DNA of 64,000 nt from Melieria omissa (Eukaryota; Arthropoda; Insecta; Diptera; Ulidiidae), in NCBI GenBank assembly GCA_963971225.1, contig OZ020268.1:47480404-47544403 (forward strand), written 5' to 3'. Shown here in pieces: positions 1 through 10,400 of this stretch. The notes beneath the pieces are model-generated. The model saw only the letters and a list, made by a program, of their open reading frames with translations. It made no database searches and was not told the DNA's origin. The translations under genes and the position numbers were made by a program. Numbering within the stretch: position 1 is the first letter of the stretch; every line of letters begins with the position of its first letter.

Positions 1-3000
1 GCAACTGATAAAGCCGAAAGAAAGTCGAAACGTACGCCGTCGCGCGAAAATGTAAAGAAGCAAAACGCAGAACCGAAAGAAAAGCCTGCCACCTCCGCTA
101 CCAGAGCTGAGCAGGAGCAGAGCGAAGCCGACAAGCCGGAGAGTTCTAAAACAGAGGCGCGCACTGCTGAGCGAAAGGATGAAAAGACCAAAGCCATAAG
201 TAAGATGCTAAAGAGTCTCGACATACAAATCAGTGGTTTCGATAATATTCTACCCAAGGAGGAGCACATTAGCGAAGATCTGAAGTCATCCATTTCGGAG
301 AATGTAAAAACCAAGTCACGTGCCGCAGCTGTCAAGGTTATAGCCAGCCTGAATCCGCCGAAATCGAATACGGCCAGAGCGAAGGCACGTCTCGAGGAGG
401 AAAAGAAAGAGAAGACTTCCGCATTGGCTGCACAAAAAGAGCCACAGGCTACAAAGACGGTAGCGTCAGCGACTGCAAAAGAATCTCAAGAAATGAAGGA
501 AACGAAAGAAACGAAAGAGTTAAAAGAAATAAGCGAAGCAAATTCGTCTAGCGAGAACAAAACAGAATCTCCAAAAGAAAAGGAATCTCAGTTGAATGCA
601 AACGAAGAAGAAGAAAAAGTTAAAGCTTCCGAAACAGCAAAGGAACCGGACGCTGACATGAAAGTCGAGACCAAGAAGAAGATAGCCGCCAAAAAAGCCA
701 AGGCTGATGGCAATCAAAAGCAAAAGCGGCCAACACAGAAGGCAAAAGAAGAGGAGCTGACGCGCAAGAAGGCGGAGGAGAAGAGCGCAGCAAAGGGCGA
801 TACGGAAACGCCTACTAAAAAGAAAGCAACTAAAGCCAGACCCACGAAGCGCACTGCAGACGTTGCAGAAAAGGCAGTAGCCGAGACGCCGAATGAAAGT
901 GAGTCTGTAGAAGTAATAGCAGCAGAGCAAGAGAGCGGTTCCACAGCTGAGCCAGCAGATCCGCCCGATAGAGAAAAGCCCAAAGAAAAAGCGGAGAAAT
1001 CACCGCAAAAGACGCCAACGCCGAAACGCGCAAAGGCCAATCCAAAGAATGCGGACAAGTGCAATACAAACGATGAGGACGGGGAGAAAGTGGCCGAGGA
1101 GGTGAGTGGAGAGTTGGAAGAGAAGGAGGAAGTGCTGAGAGTGGTGCTGGATGCAAACACTGAAGTGGTACAAATGGATATTGAAGAAATGCCAGAGACA
1201 GCGTACCGACCGGAAGACAGAAAGCCCGAACAGTGCGAACCGGTTAAAGTGGAGGATGAAGCAAAACCGTTGGAAGTAGAGGAAAAGGTCGCTGACAAGA
1301 CTGATGCGCAGACTTTGGCTACCGCGACGGAGACTAGCGAAGCGAAGTCGGAGGCGGAGGAGGACAACAAACCCATGTCGAATATTAAACAAAGACTGCA
1401 AAGCAAGTACAAAGTCACAACGCCTATCAAATGCAATTCCGCCAAAATGCCGAAGAAGGCAAAGGTGGTGAAAGAATTAGTGCAAAAGCAAAAAACTGAA
1501 AAACCCGACAAACCCGAGAAGAGTGCGGCGGCCAAGAATGATATCTACGATTTCAAGTCGGGCTCCGAAGAGGAGGAGAACATCAAAATGGACTTGCCGA
1601 CTCTGAAGAATTTGCGCGACTTTTCTGATGAGGACAATAAGCCACTGAAAGCGGCGTCAAAAGAAACAATGAAAAGTAAGGTTAAAGAAAAGGTGGAACC
1701 GGTGAAGAGTGTCAAGAAGCTGGAGGACAAAGCCAGAGAGAGCAATAAAGTGGACGAAAAAGAAGTTGACAAACAAACAGCAGTAGAGAACAAAAAAGAT
1801 GAAGAAGCTGCCAAAGCAAAGCAGCTCGAAGACGACAAAGAAGCCGTGGAAAAGCAGAAGGAAGAGGAAGACAGTAAAGAGAAGCCAACAAAGCAAATTA
1901 AGAAGGTGGTTAAGCCAAAGGTCGTACGCAAAGTATACAATAAGAAACCGATTATTACAAAGAAAGCTCTGAAGACGGTCAAAGCGAAGATCATAAAGAA
2001 GCCGGCCAAGCCTAAACTCAAAGAGAAGACAGCGGAGAAGGCATCATCACCGGACAGCAGTGATTCCGAGGATGAGAAGAAGCTCATAATTTTTGGTCAG
2101 AAGCGGCATCGCATGGCCTCGCTGAACGCCTTGGCCAAGGTGCAGTGTCTCTACGAGAACGAATCGCGCACCGCCTACGAGCTGGGGTTGTCCAAGGCGA
2201 CGCAGCTGCCGCCCAAGATACGCACGGTCGACGGCAGTGACGATGAAAAGGACAAAGAAAAGGACAAGGAAAAGGATGCAGTCGAGGATAAGCACAAAGT
2301 GAAGAAGGACAGCAAGTCGGACGAGGCCAACAAGGCGGAAGAGAGTGTGAAGGTGGAGTCCGAAGAGGAGCCGGAAGTGGAGACCAAGCGAGAGCTGCGC
2401 AACGTGGCAGGCGGCCGTGGTTTCGGCAAGCATTGGGAGTTTGACAGCGACAGCGGCTCCAATGACGAAATGGAAAAATTAAAGGCCAAGAAAAAGAAGC
2501 TGCAGAAGAAACTGCCGCCAAAGAAGGACATTGACAAACACAAGGACAAAGAGAAAGATAAAGAGAAAAAGGATAGCAAACCGGATGCCAGCAAAGACGA
2601 GTCCAAAGCCGAAAAGGACAAAGAGAAAGACGGCAGCAAAGCCAAGGACCCCGTCAAGGTCAAACGCAAGTACACCAAAATCAAGAAGCCGCTCAAAAAG
2701 CTGATCAAGTTGAAGGCCGAAGCCTCCGAGGCGGAGGCGAATAGTGAGCGTAGCGGCGGCGACGACGACGATGACGACGACTACGACGAGGCCAACGAGA
2801 AGCCAAAGTCCGGCGACAAGGAACGTTGTAAAGCGCAAAAGGCCAAACTGGAGGCGCGCAAACCGCCCAAGAAGCGCAAACGTATGCTGCGCGAGGAGCT
2901 GATCGGCGACTATAAGGGGATTTTGGCACGCAAACGCATGGCCAGCCTCAATGCGAGCGCCATAGTTGCGGCCACGTACGAGGTGGAGCGACATCTGGAC

Positions 3001-3664
3001 AAGAATCTGGCGTACGACTGCAGCAGCTACGAGAGCTCCGATGCCGAGCAGAAACCCACTGCGGCGCAAACAAAGAAGGCCAAGGAGGCAGCCAAGTCCA
3101 TTGCTGCTGCAAAGGAGGCGGCCAAGAAAACCATGCCCGCAGTGGAAGTGGCTGCGGCCAAAGATAGCAACACTGCCACTGTCACTGCAACTGCCACGGG
3201 GGCGGCCACCAGTGCAGCAGCGATCACTGCCACCAACAATGCCAATGCGAATGCTGGCCCCAATCCGAAGGACACAAAGCCGAGCAATGTCAACGAGGAG
3301 AGCAACGACTCCAAGTACTCGAAAGAGACTAAAGAGACCAACACCGATACAACAACTACGGCGGGCTTCCGCGACTCGGGCAGCACCAAAGACGCTAAAG
3401 ACTCGAGCCGGCCGACATCATCCAGTGTGGTGATTGTTCAGGACACTGATGTGACCATAACCGGCGTCTACGTGAATGCGACGACCGGGTCCAGTCAGGA
3501 AGCGTACTGCAAGATGCAGTACCGCGTGCAGTCGAGCGTGACCGAGGAGCGAGTACTGCGTCCCAGCTCCGTGGAGCCGCCAAAGTCGTACACGCCACTA
3601 AGCGCACTGTCGAGCATGTTGCCGCCGGGCGCTACACCCGGTGCGGGCGGCATGATGGGAGAAG
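1..3664 (+). CDS. wge: Long internal exon of a Lys/Glu-rich nuclear protein, probably winged eye (BAHCC1/TNRC18 family); 5' end outside window
   Basis: The frame is open from base 1 for 1221 codons, so the start codon lies outside the window (the first Met, at 205, is internal). It ends at GAAG|GTGGGT, a good splice donor; read-through would stop two codons later. The protein is extremely rich in Lys, Glu and Ala and looks disordered, with many KDKEK-type basic/acidic blocks, an Asp7 run near residue 921 and several nuclear-localisation-like KKRKR stretches. Two related segments, around residues 702-720 and 978-995, share RMASLNA-A-V---YE-E. A Ser/Val-rich segment near residues 1142-1160 contains VIVQDTDVTITGVYVN and looks ordered. 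This composition and the RMASLNA repeats recall Drosophila winged eye, a chromatin protein with a C-terminal BAH domain. That identity is from memory and unproven, because the BAH domain is not in the window. That the exon is coding is near certain. Confidence 0.9.
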
Positions 3665-4686
3665 GTGGGTAACCATTTTGCTAATAACGTTTTAAGCTTT
3701 TCTGGGTTATTTGAGGAAGAGGGCAGAGTATTTTGTTTGGTGGGCTACGCGTAGAGACGCTACAGTATATATACTTTGATTAGGAGCTTACAGCGGGAAG
3801 AAGTAGGCGCCTCAGAAAAATATATACATTCATAAATGATCAAAATCAGGGGGAGACTCGATTAAGCAATGAAATTCCGTCGGTCGTGCTTGTTTGAACC
3901 GGATAGTTCTTGAACGAGCAAAGTTAGTTGGCCTTCGTTTGGTACAGACGCTGTTGGCATTCTAGATAGTCACTGATACTGATATGGGCATGGCTCGCCT
4001 ACTTGTAGACAGTGTTGCCATATGAGAGTAAAAAGTGAAATGAGAAAATGTTGATTAAACCAAAACAATCTCTTTACTTTTGGATGTTAAACACATAGCC
4101 GTGTAACTGATACTATTATGGGCATGGCTCGCCTACGTTTAGACAGTGTTGCCATATGAGAATAATTTATGAAATAAGAATATTTTGACATTAATCATAA
4201 AAACCTTTCAGTTAGTAAATGTTTGGATGTGTTTTAGATGTGGAACCGATATACGTATAACTGACATCTGTATGGGCATAGCTCGCAGTGTTGCCATGTG
4301 AGAGTAATTTACAAAGTAAAAAAAATTTGACATTAATCATAAAAATCTTTTAGTTAGTGAATATTTACGACTGGATATGAATAAAAGAAGCCTCTTAACC
4401 CATTATGAACCACATTAAAACCGTTTTAAGCTTTTTTATAGTTAGTTAAGTTTTAATTATCTTCTAAGTTAAACATTTTAGGTTAAAACTCTACTGATTT
4501 TTTACATATAGAGAGAGCAAACTAAAAACGGGAGGAAAACATGAAAATAGTTAGGAAAATACAAACAACAACATTTCTTTGTTTAGGGCAAAGTTTACAA
4601 ATAAATCGCTTAAATCATCTGACTTGCTTTATTTTCAAATTTCAATTTATTAAAACGTTTTTTCAACACTTTCCCATTCCATACAG
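3665..4686 (+). other. Intron 1 of the winged-eye-like gene
   Basis: It begins GTGGGT after GAAG and ends TTCCATACAG just before 4687, with a T/C-rich stretch upstream of the acceptor. Splicing leaves one base of a codon on the left exon and joins it to two bases on the right, so the frame continues. The intron contains a degenerate tandem repeat (3975-4375) and is otherwise AT-rich. Confidence 0.85.
3975..4375 (+). repeat. Three degenerate tandem copies of a ~135-155 bp unit inside intron 1
   Basis: The phrase ATGGGCATGGCTCGC (last copy ATGGGCATAGCTCGC), followed by AGTGTTGCCAT and then GAGA-TAA, recurs near 3984, 4118 and 4272. Copies 2 and 3 also share TTTGACATTAATCATAAAAA downstream. I do not recognise the unit. 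Confidence 0.7.
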
Positions 4687-5406
4687 TTCACGCATCGCCG
4701 CCGCCGCCACCAACCATTGTCGGTGATCCTCTCTCGGCGGGTCTGTACCACGCCAGCGACTTGGGTCTGCACGCTGAGCACGGCGCACCCGATCACGGAC
4801 CGCCGCCACCGTCGTATGCCGCCGCAGCGGCCGCCGCTGCTGCCGCCTACCATGCACATCACATGTCACCGGCAGCTGCCGCCGCAGCAGCCGGCATGCA
4901 CGCGCACCATCAGCACCAGTACGCGCACGCACACGCTCACGCCCATCAGTATCAACAGGTGAACGAGCACGGCATGCACGCGCATGGTGGTCCGCCTCCA
5001 CCGGCGCCACCGCCGCCCCCAACGCATCACTATCAGGCGCCACCGCACTACGGGCCGCCGCCGCCCACATCGTTGGTGGCGCCACAGCCGACAGCCGGCC
5101 AAGGTCGTTGCGATGTGGTGTCGCCGCCGCCCACATATCGTTCCAGCGTGTACGCGCCACCGCCGCAGCAGGGCGGGCCGCCGTCAATGGTGTCGCAGCC
5201 GCCACCCGGCTTGCTGCCGCCAGCCCATTCATCACTCTCGATGACGGCTGGTGGCGGCTCGAGCGCCTTTTGTGCGCCCAACATGCATCATCATCATCAG
5301 CAGCAACAACAGCAGCAGGCACAACAACAGCAGCAGCAGCAACTGCAGCAACAACATCAGCAGCAGCAGGCACAGCAGCAGTCGATGCAGCAACACGATG
5401 CAAGCG
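4687..5406 (+). CDS. wge: Second exon of the winged-eye-like gene: Pro/Ala/His/Gln-rich low-complexity segment
   Basis: The exon is bounded by TACAG at 4682-4686 and AGCG|GTGAGT at 5407. It completes the split codon from the previous exon, encodes 239 whole codons, and ends with one base of the next codon, so phases fit on both sides. The protein begins HASPPPPPTIVGDPLSAGLY, then has an alanine run, alternating His-Ala repeats, proline runs, a GGPPPPAPPPPP segment and a C-terminal polyglutamine tract broken by Ala, Leu, His and Met. Such tracts are typical of dipteran transcription and chromatin regulators. The G+C content is far higher than in the surrounding intron. The many open frames on the opposite strand are by-products of the GC-rich trinucleotide repeats. 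Function beyond a flexible, possibly protein-binding linker cannot be read from the sequence. Confidence 0.88.
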
Positions 5407-5565
5407 GTGAGTAAGCGTTTTGTTGTTGCTCAGCTATTTGTTATTTATGTGTTAGGTCCGTGCGACGGACTGTCGATTGTAATGAGCGAGAGCGTGTGTG
5501 TATGTTTGTGTGTTTGTGGGTGTGAAAAATCGATAATCTGATACGTTGTCTTGCACCAAATACAG

Positions 5566-5645
5566 CATCGGCCACACATGCTCGACAGAAAATTCCAAAA
5601 AACAACAAAACAAGAAAAGCAGTGAACATGTGGGGACAGACACAG
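5566..5645 (+). CDS. wge: Probable short third exon (80 nt) of the winged-eye-like gene
   Basis: The preceding exon ends in phase 1. An acceptor AAATACAG at 5558-5565 opens a frame that accepts that phase exactly, and a donor CAG|GTACTC follows 80 bases later, leaving the frame at a codon boundary. The encoded peptide is about 27 residues, contains KIPKNNKTRKAVNMWGQTQ, is basic, and is unlike the low-complexity text around it. No homology search was possible. The inference rests on two fitting splice sites, phase agreement and a plausible peptide. If the donor were not used the frame would run on to a TAG near 5710, giving a short C-terminal end instead. Confidence 0.6.
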
Positions 5646-6168
5646 GTACTCAACGTTCACCACTTCCATTTGCTGGGCGGCAGTCTATTCGTCCGTCCGT
5701 GGGTCTGTCTGTAGAACAGTCGGTCTCTGCATTTATGCAGCAACCACTGCAGCTTCCCTCAGCTGCCCATTTCATTGTTGCTCCGGGCGATTACACTCGA
5801 AAAAACAAAAAATTAACAATAAACAAATAATTAACAACAATAAACAAATACCTAATTCGAAAAACATTTACACATTATTCTAACATTCAGAAGTCGTCAG
5901 TAATAACTTTTTTTGTATTAAATTTTTTCCAAGTTCAGCTACTACTTTTTGTGCGTGTACACGACACACGCCGTCTTCGCTGCAATTAAATTTTTAATTG
6001 GATTCTGCGTTGAACTGAGTTGAGCTGCGCTGAGCCGAGTTTCGGCTGTTGGCTGCGCATTTCTATCAGCCGGTGTGCACGTGTACCCCCCACACACCGC
6101 TTGCACCACAAAAGCAACGAAATCCTTCTACGACGTTTTTGTGTGTGTGTGTGTGACGTCATTGTAGT
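5646..6168 (+). other. Start of the next intron or 3' flank; no gene seen
   Basis: This is AT-rich DNA with several GTCC/GTCT-rich stretches around 5690-5720 and a (GT)n run near 6141-6155. It ends in ATTGTAGT (6161-6168), the left target duplication of the transposon that follows. Confidence 0.6.
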
Positions 6169-6461
6169 TAGAGTCCGACCGATACCAAATTTTTTGGCCG
6201 ATGCCGATGCCGATTAATCGGCATCGGCCAATTCTCAGCCGATGCCGATTAATCGGTCAAAAGGCCGAAAATCGGCCGATGCCGATGCCGATGCCGATTC
6301 CATAGAAAAAAAAACACGAATGAATTCAATCAAAAACACTGCTTATTTTATAAAACTTTACATATATAGTACATTTCATCACATTCATCACAAATTAACA
6401 AACAAAAACGAGAAAATAAACAACTAAAAACTAAATAAAATTACAAGAAAATTCAGAATTT

Positions 6462-6471
6462 AAATACATTA
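6462..6471. repeat. Left target-site duplication of the jockey-type insertion
   Basis: AAATACATTA here is repeated at 9109-9118, immediately after the poly(A) tail. The insertion site lies inside the hAT element, which shows the hAT element was there first. Confidence 0.85.
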
Positions 6472-9108
6472 GTTAAATAATATTCAAGCAACAGTAATCG
6501 AAATCGAAGATCAATGTGGAGCAATAACCATTTCATCAATATATTGCCCGCCTAAATATAACAATGACAAAACAAATTACTTCAACTTCCTTCGGACACT
6601 TGGGAAGCGATACATAGCTGGTGGTGACTTTAATGCTAAAAACATAATGTGGGGATCTAGATTGACTAACAATAAAGGACGAAACCTACTGGATGCCATC
6701 AAAGAAAATAAAAGCCGGTTCATAAGTAGTGGACAACCAACGTATTGGCCTTCTGACCCAGTTAAAATTCCAGACTTACTTGACTTTTACATTACTCGCA
6801 ACATCGAGCCAGACTGCATGACAATTGAATCTTGCTTCGATTTATCTTCCGACCACTCCCCCGTTATACTGACATATTTAAGCCAGCCACTTCGTCTATC
6901 ACAACAATTCCTACCATATAACCTTAAAACTGATTGGCAGTCTTTTAGAGAATTAATCGACCGTAATCTTATGATGAATGTCCGCTTAAAGTTTAAAAAA
7001 GATGTCGACTCATCTATCGCATATTTCAATGACATAGTAATCAAAGCTGCAAGTGCGTCAACCCCAACACTCGGACCAAAACGCTTTATGCAAAATCTTA
7101 GTAATAACATTCTTAACAAAATAAAGCAGAAGAGACGGCTCCGCAAACAATGGCAGAGGTCCAGACACCCACTAGACAAAGCTAAGCTTAATGACATAAC
7201 GAAGGAAGTTAATATGATGTTAAAAAAGGACAAGGAAGATAGACTCAGCAATTATTTGACGAATTTAGAGCCCAGTATGTCAACACATTACTCACTGTGG
7301 AGAGCAACGAAAAACCTAAACAACGCTATACCTCATCAACCACCCATCAAAACTCCAAGCGGAATTTGGGCCAGAAGTAACACACAAAAAGCTGACATCC
7401 TTGCACAACACTTTGAAAGAACGTTTTCAAATCCACTTGACCAACAAAAAATAATATTACCAACATCGCGAGAAATACAAAACAAACCCATACCTAAAAT
7501 GACAACTGATGAGATTCGACGAAAAATTATGACACTTAAAAGTAAAAAATCACCTGGCTTTGACTTAATATCCGGCAAAGTTTTAAAGGAATTACCAAAC
7601 GCAGCCTATGTGTATATTAGAAACGTTTTCAATGCAATATCACGGTTAAAATATTTTCCTGTGGTTTGGAAAGTGGCTAAGATTATCGCGCTGGTGAAGC
7701 CGGGGAAAACCCCAACCCAGACAACATCATATCGACCTCTAAGCTTGCTACCAACATTATCAAAAGTATACGAAAAACTTCTCATTGAACGAATTGACCC
7801 CATCTTGACTCAGAAAAACATAATTCCAACACACCAATTTGGATTCAGGCGCAAACACTCAACGACTCAGCAAATTCACAGAGTTGTCAATAAGATATAC
7901 AAAGACATTGATGACAAAAAATACTGTGCGGCAGTGTATCTGGACGTCGCAAAAGCGTTTGACAGTGTATGGCACAAAGGTCTACTCCACAAGCTAAAAT
8001 CCTTTCTGCCACTTGACTTTTATGACTTATTGCAAAGCTACTTAGAAAATAGACATTTCTTTGTGAAATTTCAAGATGCTGACTCAGAAATGCGCACTAT
8101 GAGTGCTGGTGTTCCTCAAGGCAGTGTATTAGGTCCTCTTCTATACTTAATTTATACTGCGGACGTACCTGTTCCTTCTTTTGACGACAGCATGATTGCA
8201 ACATTTGCCGACGACACAGTTTTGCTTTCATCTAGCAAGCAACTTATAACAGCTGAACGAAACCTTCAAACCATAATAAATGACACAGTGAGATGGTTCA
8301 AGACCTGGGGTATCCAGATAAATGCTGAAAAAACAGTAGAAGTCATCTACACCAACAGATCTTTTAACCAGCACCTGCTTAAAATAGACGATTGCACAAT
8401 TCAAATTGACAATAAGGCAAAATACCTGGGTATGACAATTGATGCAAAACTTACATGGCGTGAACATATTAAGAAAAAAAAGAATGAGATTAACAACAAG
8501 TTCCGACAACTGCAATGGCTTCTAGGCAAACAATCAAACTTATCCCTAAGCAACAAATTACTGATATACAACACTGTCATTGCTCCTATCTGGAGATATG
8601 GTATTCAGATATGGGGTACGGCATGCAAAACAAACGTTGACATTGTACAGCGTACGCAATCAAAAATAATACGAAAAATAGTAGACGCTCCTTGGTACAT
8701 CACAAACGACTCTTTGCATCGGGACCTTTCAATCAGCACAGTTGAAGAAACAATAAAAAAACTCAGCACGAAACATATTATTGACATGAAAAATCACGGC
8801 AACGTCGAAATACAGCATATACCCCTGATCGAAGAAAGGCGAATCCGAAGGCTTAAACGACTTACAACTTCTGACTTACCATCTAGACATTTTTAATGAA
8901 ATATGTACTGTAAACTGTCTGTATGTATTGTAAACTGAGATTTAACTTATTGTTATACGCTAGTGTTTTGTTAAATTCGTAAATGTATGTATATTCTGAT
9001 ATTGATCTAAGTACATAAATTATTTCCAAATAATGTTAGAATATTACGAGATGCCTTTTATTAGGCAGGTGTAATAAAAATGGAAGTTTAAAAAAAAAAA
9101 AAAAAAAA
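6472..9108 (+). mobile_element. 5'-truncated jockey-clade non-LTR retrotransposon
   Basis: The element starts directly after the target duplication, inside the endonuclease domain of ORF2. It runs through a complete reverse transcriptase and ends with a ~190-base 3' UTR and a poly(A) run of about 20 (from 9090). 5' truncation, a poly(A) tail and a variable-length target duplication are hallmarks of target-primed reverse transcription. The frame is intact over its whole length, so the insertion is probably young. No RNase H region follows the reverse transcriptase, in line with the jockey clade. Confidence 0.92.
6473..8896 (+). CDS. Partial ORF2 of a jockey-type retrotransposon (endonuclease C-terminus plus reverse transcriptase)
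   Basis: An uninterrupted frame of 807 residues runs to TAA at 8894-8896. There is no start codon at its left end because the element is truncated, and the first in-frame Met (6647) is internal. The N-terminal part has the endonuclease signatures IYCPPKYNND, AGGDFNAKN and SSDHSPV. The reverse transcriptase follows with SYRPLSLLPTLSKVYEKLL, HQFGFRRKHSTTQQIHRV, YLDVAKAFDSVWHKGL (first catalytic Asp), GVPQGSVLGPLLYLIY and the active-site FADDTVLL (near 8204). The C-terminus has the usual IWRYGIQIWGTA thumb-like motif. It would copy element RNA into DNA at a nicked target, but lacking its 5' end it cannot be autonomous. Confidence 0.93.
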   Translation, partial: LNNIQATVIEIEDQCGAITISSIYCPPKYNNDKTNYFNFLRTLGKRYIAGGDFNAKNIMWGSRLTNNKGRNLLDAIKENKSRFISSGQPTYWPSDPVKIPDLLDFYITRNIEPDCMTIESCFDLSSDHSPVILTYLSQPLRLSQQFLPYNLKTDWQSFRELIDRNLMMNVRLKFKKDVDSSIAYFNDIVIKAASASTPTLGPKRFMQNLSNNILNKIKQKRRLRKQWQRSRHPLDKAKLNDITKEVNMMLKKDKEDRLSNYLTNLEPSMSTHYSLWRATKNLNNAIPHQPPIKTPSGIWARSNTQKADILAQHFERTFSNPLDQQKIILPTSREIQNKPIPKMTTDEIRRKIMTLKSKKSPGFDLISGKVLKELPNAAYVYIRNVFNAISRLKYFPVVWKVAKIIALVKPGKTPTQTTSYRPLSLLPTLSKVYEKLLIERIDPILTQKNIIPTHQFGFRRKHSTTQQIHRVVNKIYKDIDDKKYCAAVYLDVAKAFDSVWHKGLLHKLKSFLPLDFYDLLQSYLENRHFFVKFQDADSEMRTMSAGVPQGSVLGPLLYLIYTADVPVPSFDDSMIATFADDTVLLSSSKQLITAERNLQTIINDTVRWFKTWGIQINAEKTVEVIYTNRSFNQHLLKIDDCTIQIDNKAKYLGMTIDAKLTWREHIKKKKNEINNKFRQLQWLLGKQSNLSLSNKLLIYNTVIAPIWRYGIQIWGTACKTNVDIVQRTQSKIIRKIVDAPWYITNDSLHRDLSISTVEETIKKLSTKHIIDMKNHGNVEIQHIPLIEERRIRRLKRLTTSDLPSRHF

Positions 9109-9118
9109 AAATACATTA
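9109..9118. repeat. Right target-site duplication of the jockey-type insertion
   Basis: AAATACATTA follows the poly(A) and matches 6462-6471. The first bases cannot be told from the A tail, so the duplication is at least 8 and probably 10 bases. Confidence 0.8.
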
Positions 9119-9630
9119 AATTTATAACACATAAAATAAATATTTCATGAAAATTGCTCATTCTATTTGGCACAAGGAATTAACAAAAGACCCAATAGCC
9201 AATATTGCTGAACAAGGTGTTGATGTAGCAAAAATAGATTAAAAATATCTGTAAAATATTGTCCCCTTAAGTGTTTGTCATAAAATCCAAACAAATCTAA
9301 GGAGAAACCCCCTAATCAGGCAACACTGGTTTGTAACGTATAATAAAAATGTAATAAATATACAAAGCGAGATATGAAAAAGAAAGACAGTGCGATTCAG
9401 CTGCAAATAAAAACAAACAAGAAATAAAAGCAGGAAAATCTACCAAAAAAAACCGATGTGGCATCGGCCAAAAAAAGCCGATGTGGCATCGGCCAAAAAA
9501 GGCCGAAGCCGATGCCGATGCCGATTCTTTTTTTTTTGGCCGATGCCGATACTAGCCGATGCCGATACCAATTTTATTGGCCGATACTAGCCGATGCCGA
9601 TGCCGATGCCGATTAATCGGTCGGACTCTA

Positions 9631-10240
9631 ATTGTAGTAGCTATTGTTGTTGTTGTTTTTGGCACGAGTACTACACTTTCAATGCTATGTCGAGTGGCTG
9701 CCACATTTGGCCTAATTTCTAGCGCCCCTCGGTTCACTTGTACTGTTGTTGTTGTTGTGCTTGTTATTGACAGCCAAGTGTTGGCATCGTCCACTTGGTT
9801 GTTTCTCCCCATTGGCCCAGGCTCGACTGAGCGCTGGCTGTGTGCGGCCGGATGGTGACCCTTCTCGGAAATTTAACTATGAATTAAATGCCATTTAATT
9901 CGACATTAGACGAATCGCCGTATTGGGAATTCGACAATGAGCTGTCGAGCATTGTCAGCTTAATTTAAATGTCTGCTGCGTTCTCTGCATTGCAAATTGA
10001 CACTAATCGTTGCGCTAATCTTGGCGGCATTTCGGTGGGATGTGACCAAAAGGGATTCTGTGGTTTTTTTAAGTATGTGTTGTTGTGTATAAAGAAAGTT
10101 GTACGCAAGTAATCGATGAGGCAGCTCTGAGAATTGTTTCTTCTAAAAAAAATTATGAGCAACTAGTGGAGAAATGGAAGCTTCGCTCACATAATATTTG
10201 TAAAAAATACTTTTCAGATCTTATCTGATTCTTTGAAAAA
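9631..10240. other. Intronic or intergenic DNA without a gene
   Basis: It starts with the right 8-base hAT target duplication and holds TTG trinucleotide runs (near 9640-9655 and 9740-9755). No splice-bounded frame or RNA gene is visible. Confidence 0.5.
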
Positions 10241-10400
10241 GTATAACCAAGTAGGTAAGTAAGTCAAGCCCACTTAGGCCATGAAAGCTTATTGTGATAC
10301 CACAAACCATGGAACATGAGGCAGCTTACTTATTGAACTAGTTTGAGCTTCTCACAAAGCCTCTAAGACTGTGAATAGTCTTGTTTTTAGATTTCCTAGT
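10241..10400. repeat. Copy of a dispersed repeat also present at 56500
   Basis: CACTTAGGCC at 10271-10280 is followed by TTGTGATACCACAAA at 10292-10306. Both blocks recur in the same order and spacing at 56536-56573, preceded by a GTAGGTAAGT stretch in both places. The 56.5 kb copy continues into tRNA-like sequence, so this may be the tail of a SINE-like family. Confidence 0.6.

Larger units (their letters stand above)
6169..9630. mobile_element. Non-autonomous hAT-type DNA transposon with GCCGAT subterminal repeats, interrupted by a retrotransposon
   Basis: The ends are inverted copies: TAGAGTCCGACC at 6169-6180 and its reverse complement at 9619-9630. They are flanked by the same 8 bases, ATTGTAGT, at 6161-6168 and 9631-9638. 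An 8-bp duplication and a TAGAG start match the hAT superfamily pattern. Inside both ends lie dense GCCGAT/ATCGGC repeats (6180-6300 and 9457-9620), including palindromic GCCGATTAATCGGC; hAT transposases commonly bind short subterminal repeats of this kind. Removing the nested retrotransposon leaves roughly 800 bases of element with no transposase gene, so it must have moved with help from another copy. Confidence 0.88.

Noticed and set aside
520..3607. Many long open frames on the - strand opposite the first exon (up to 273 codons)
   Set aside because: They mirror the Lys/Glu codons of the real exon, giving Phe/Leu/Ser-rich text without domains.
4663..5403. A 246-codon frame on the - strand opposite the second exon
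   Set aside because: It is an Ala/Arg/Val by-product of GCC/CAG repeats; the + strand frame is bounded by splice sites in phase with its neighbours.
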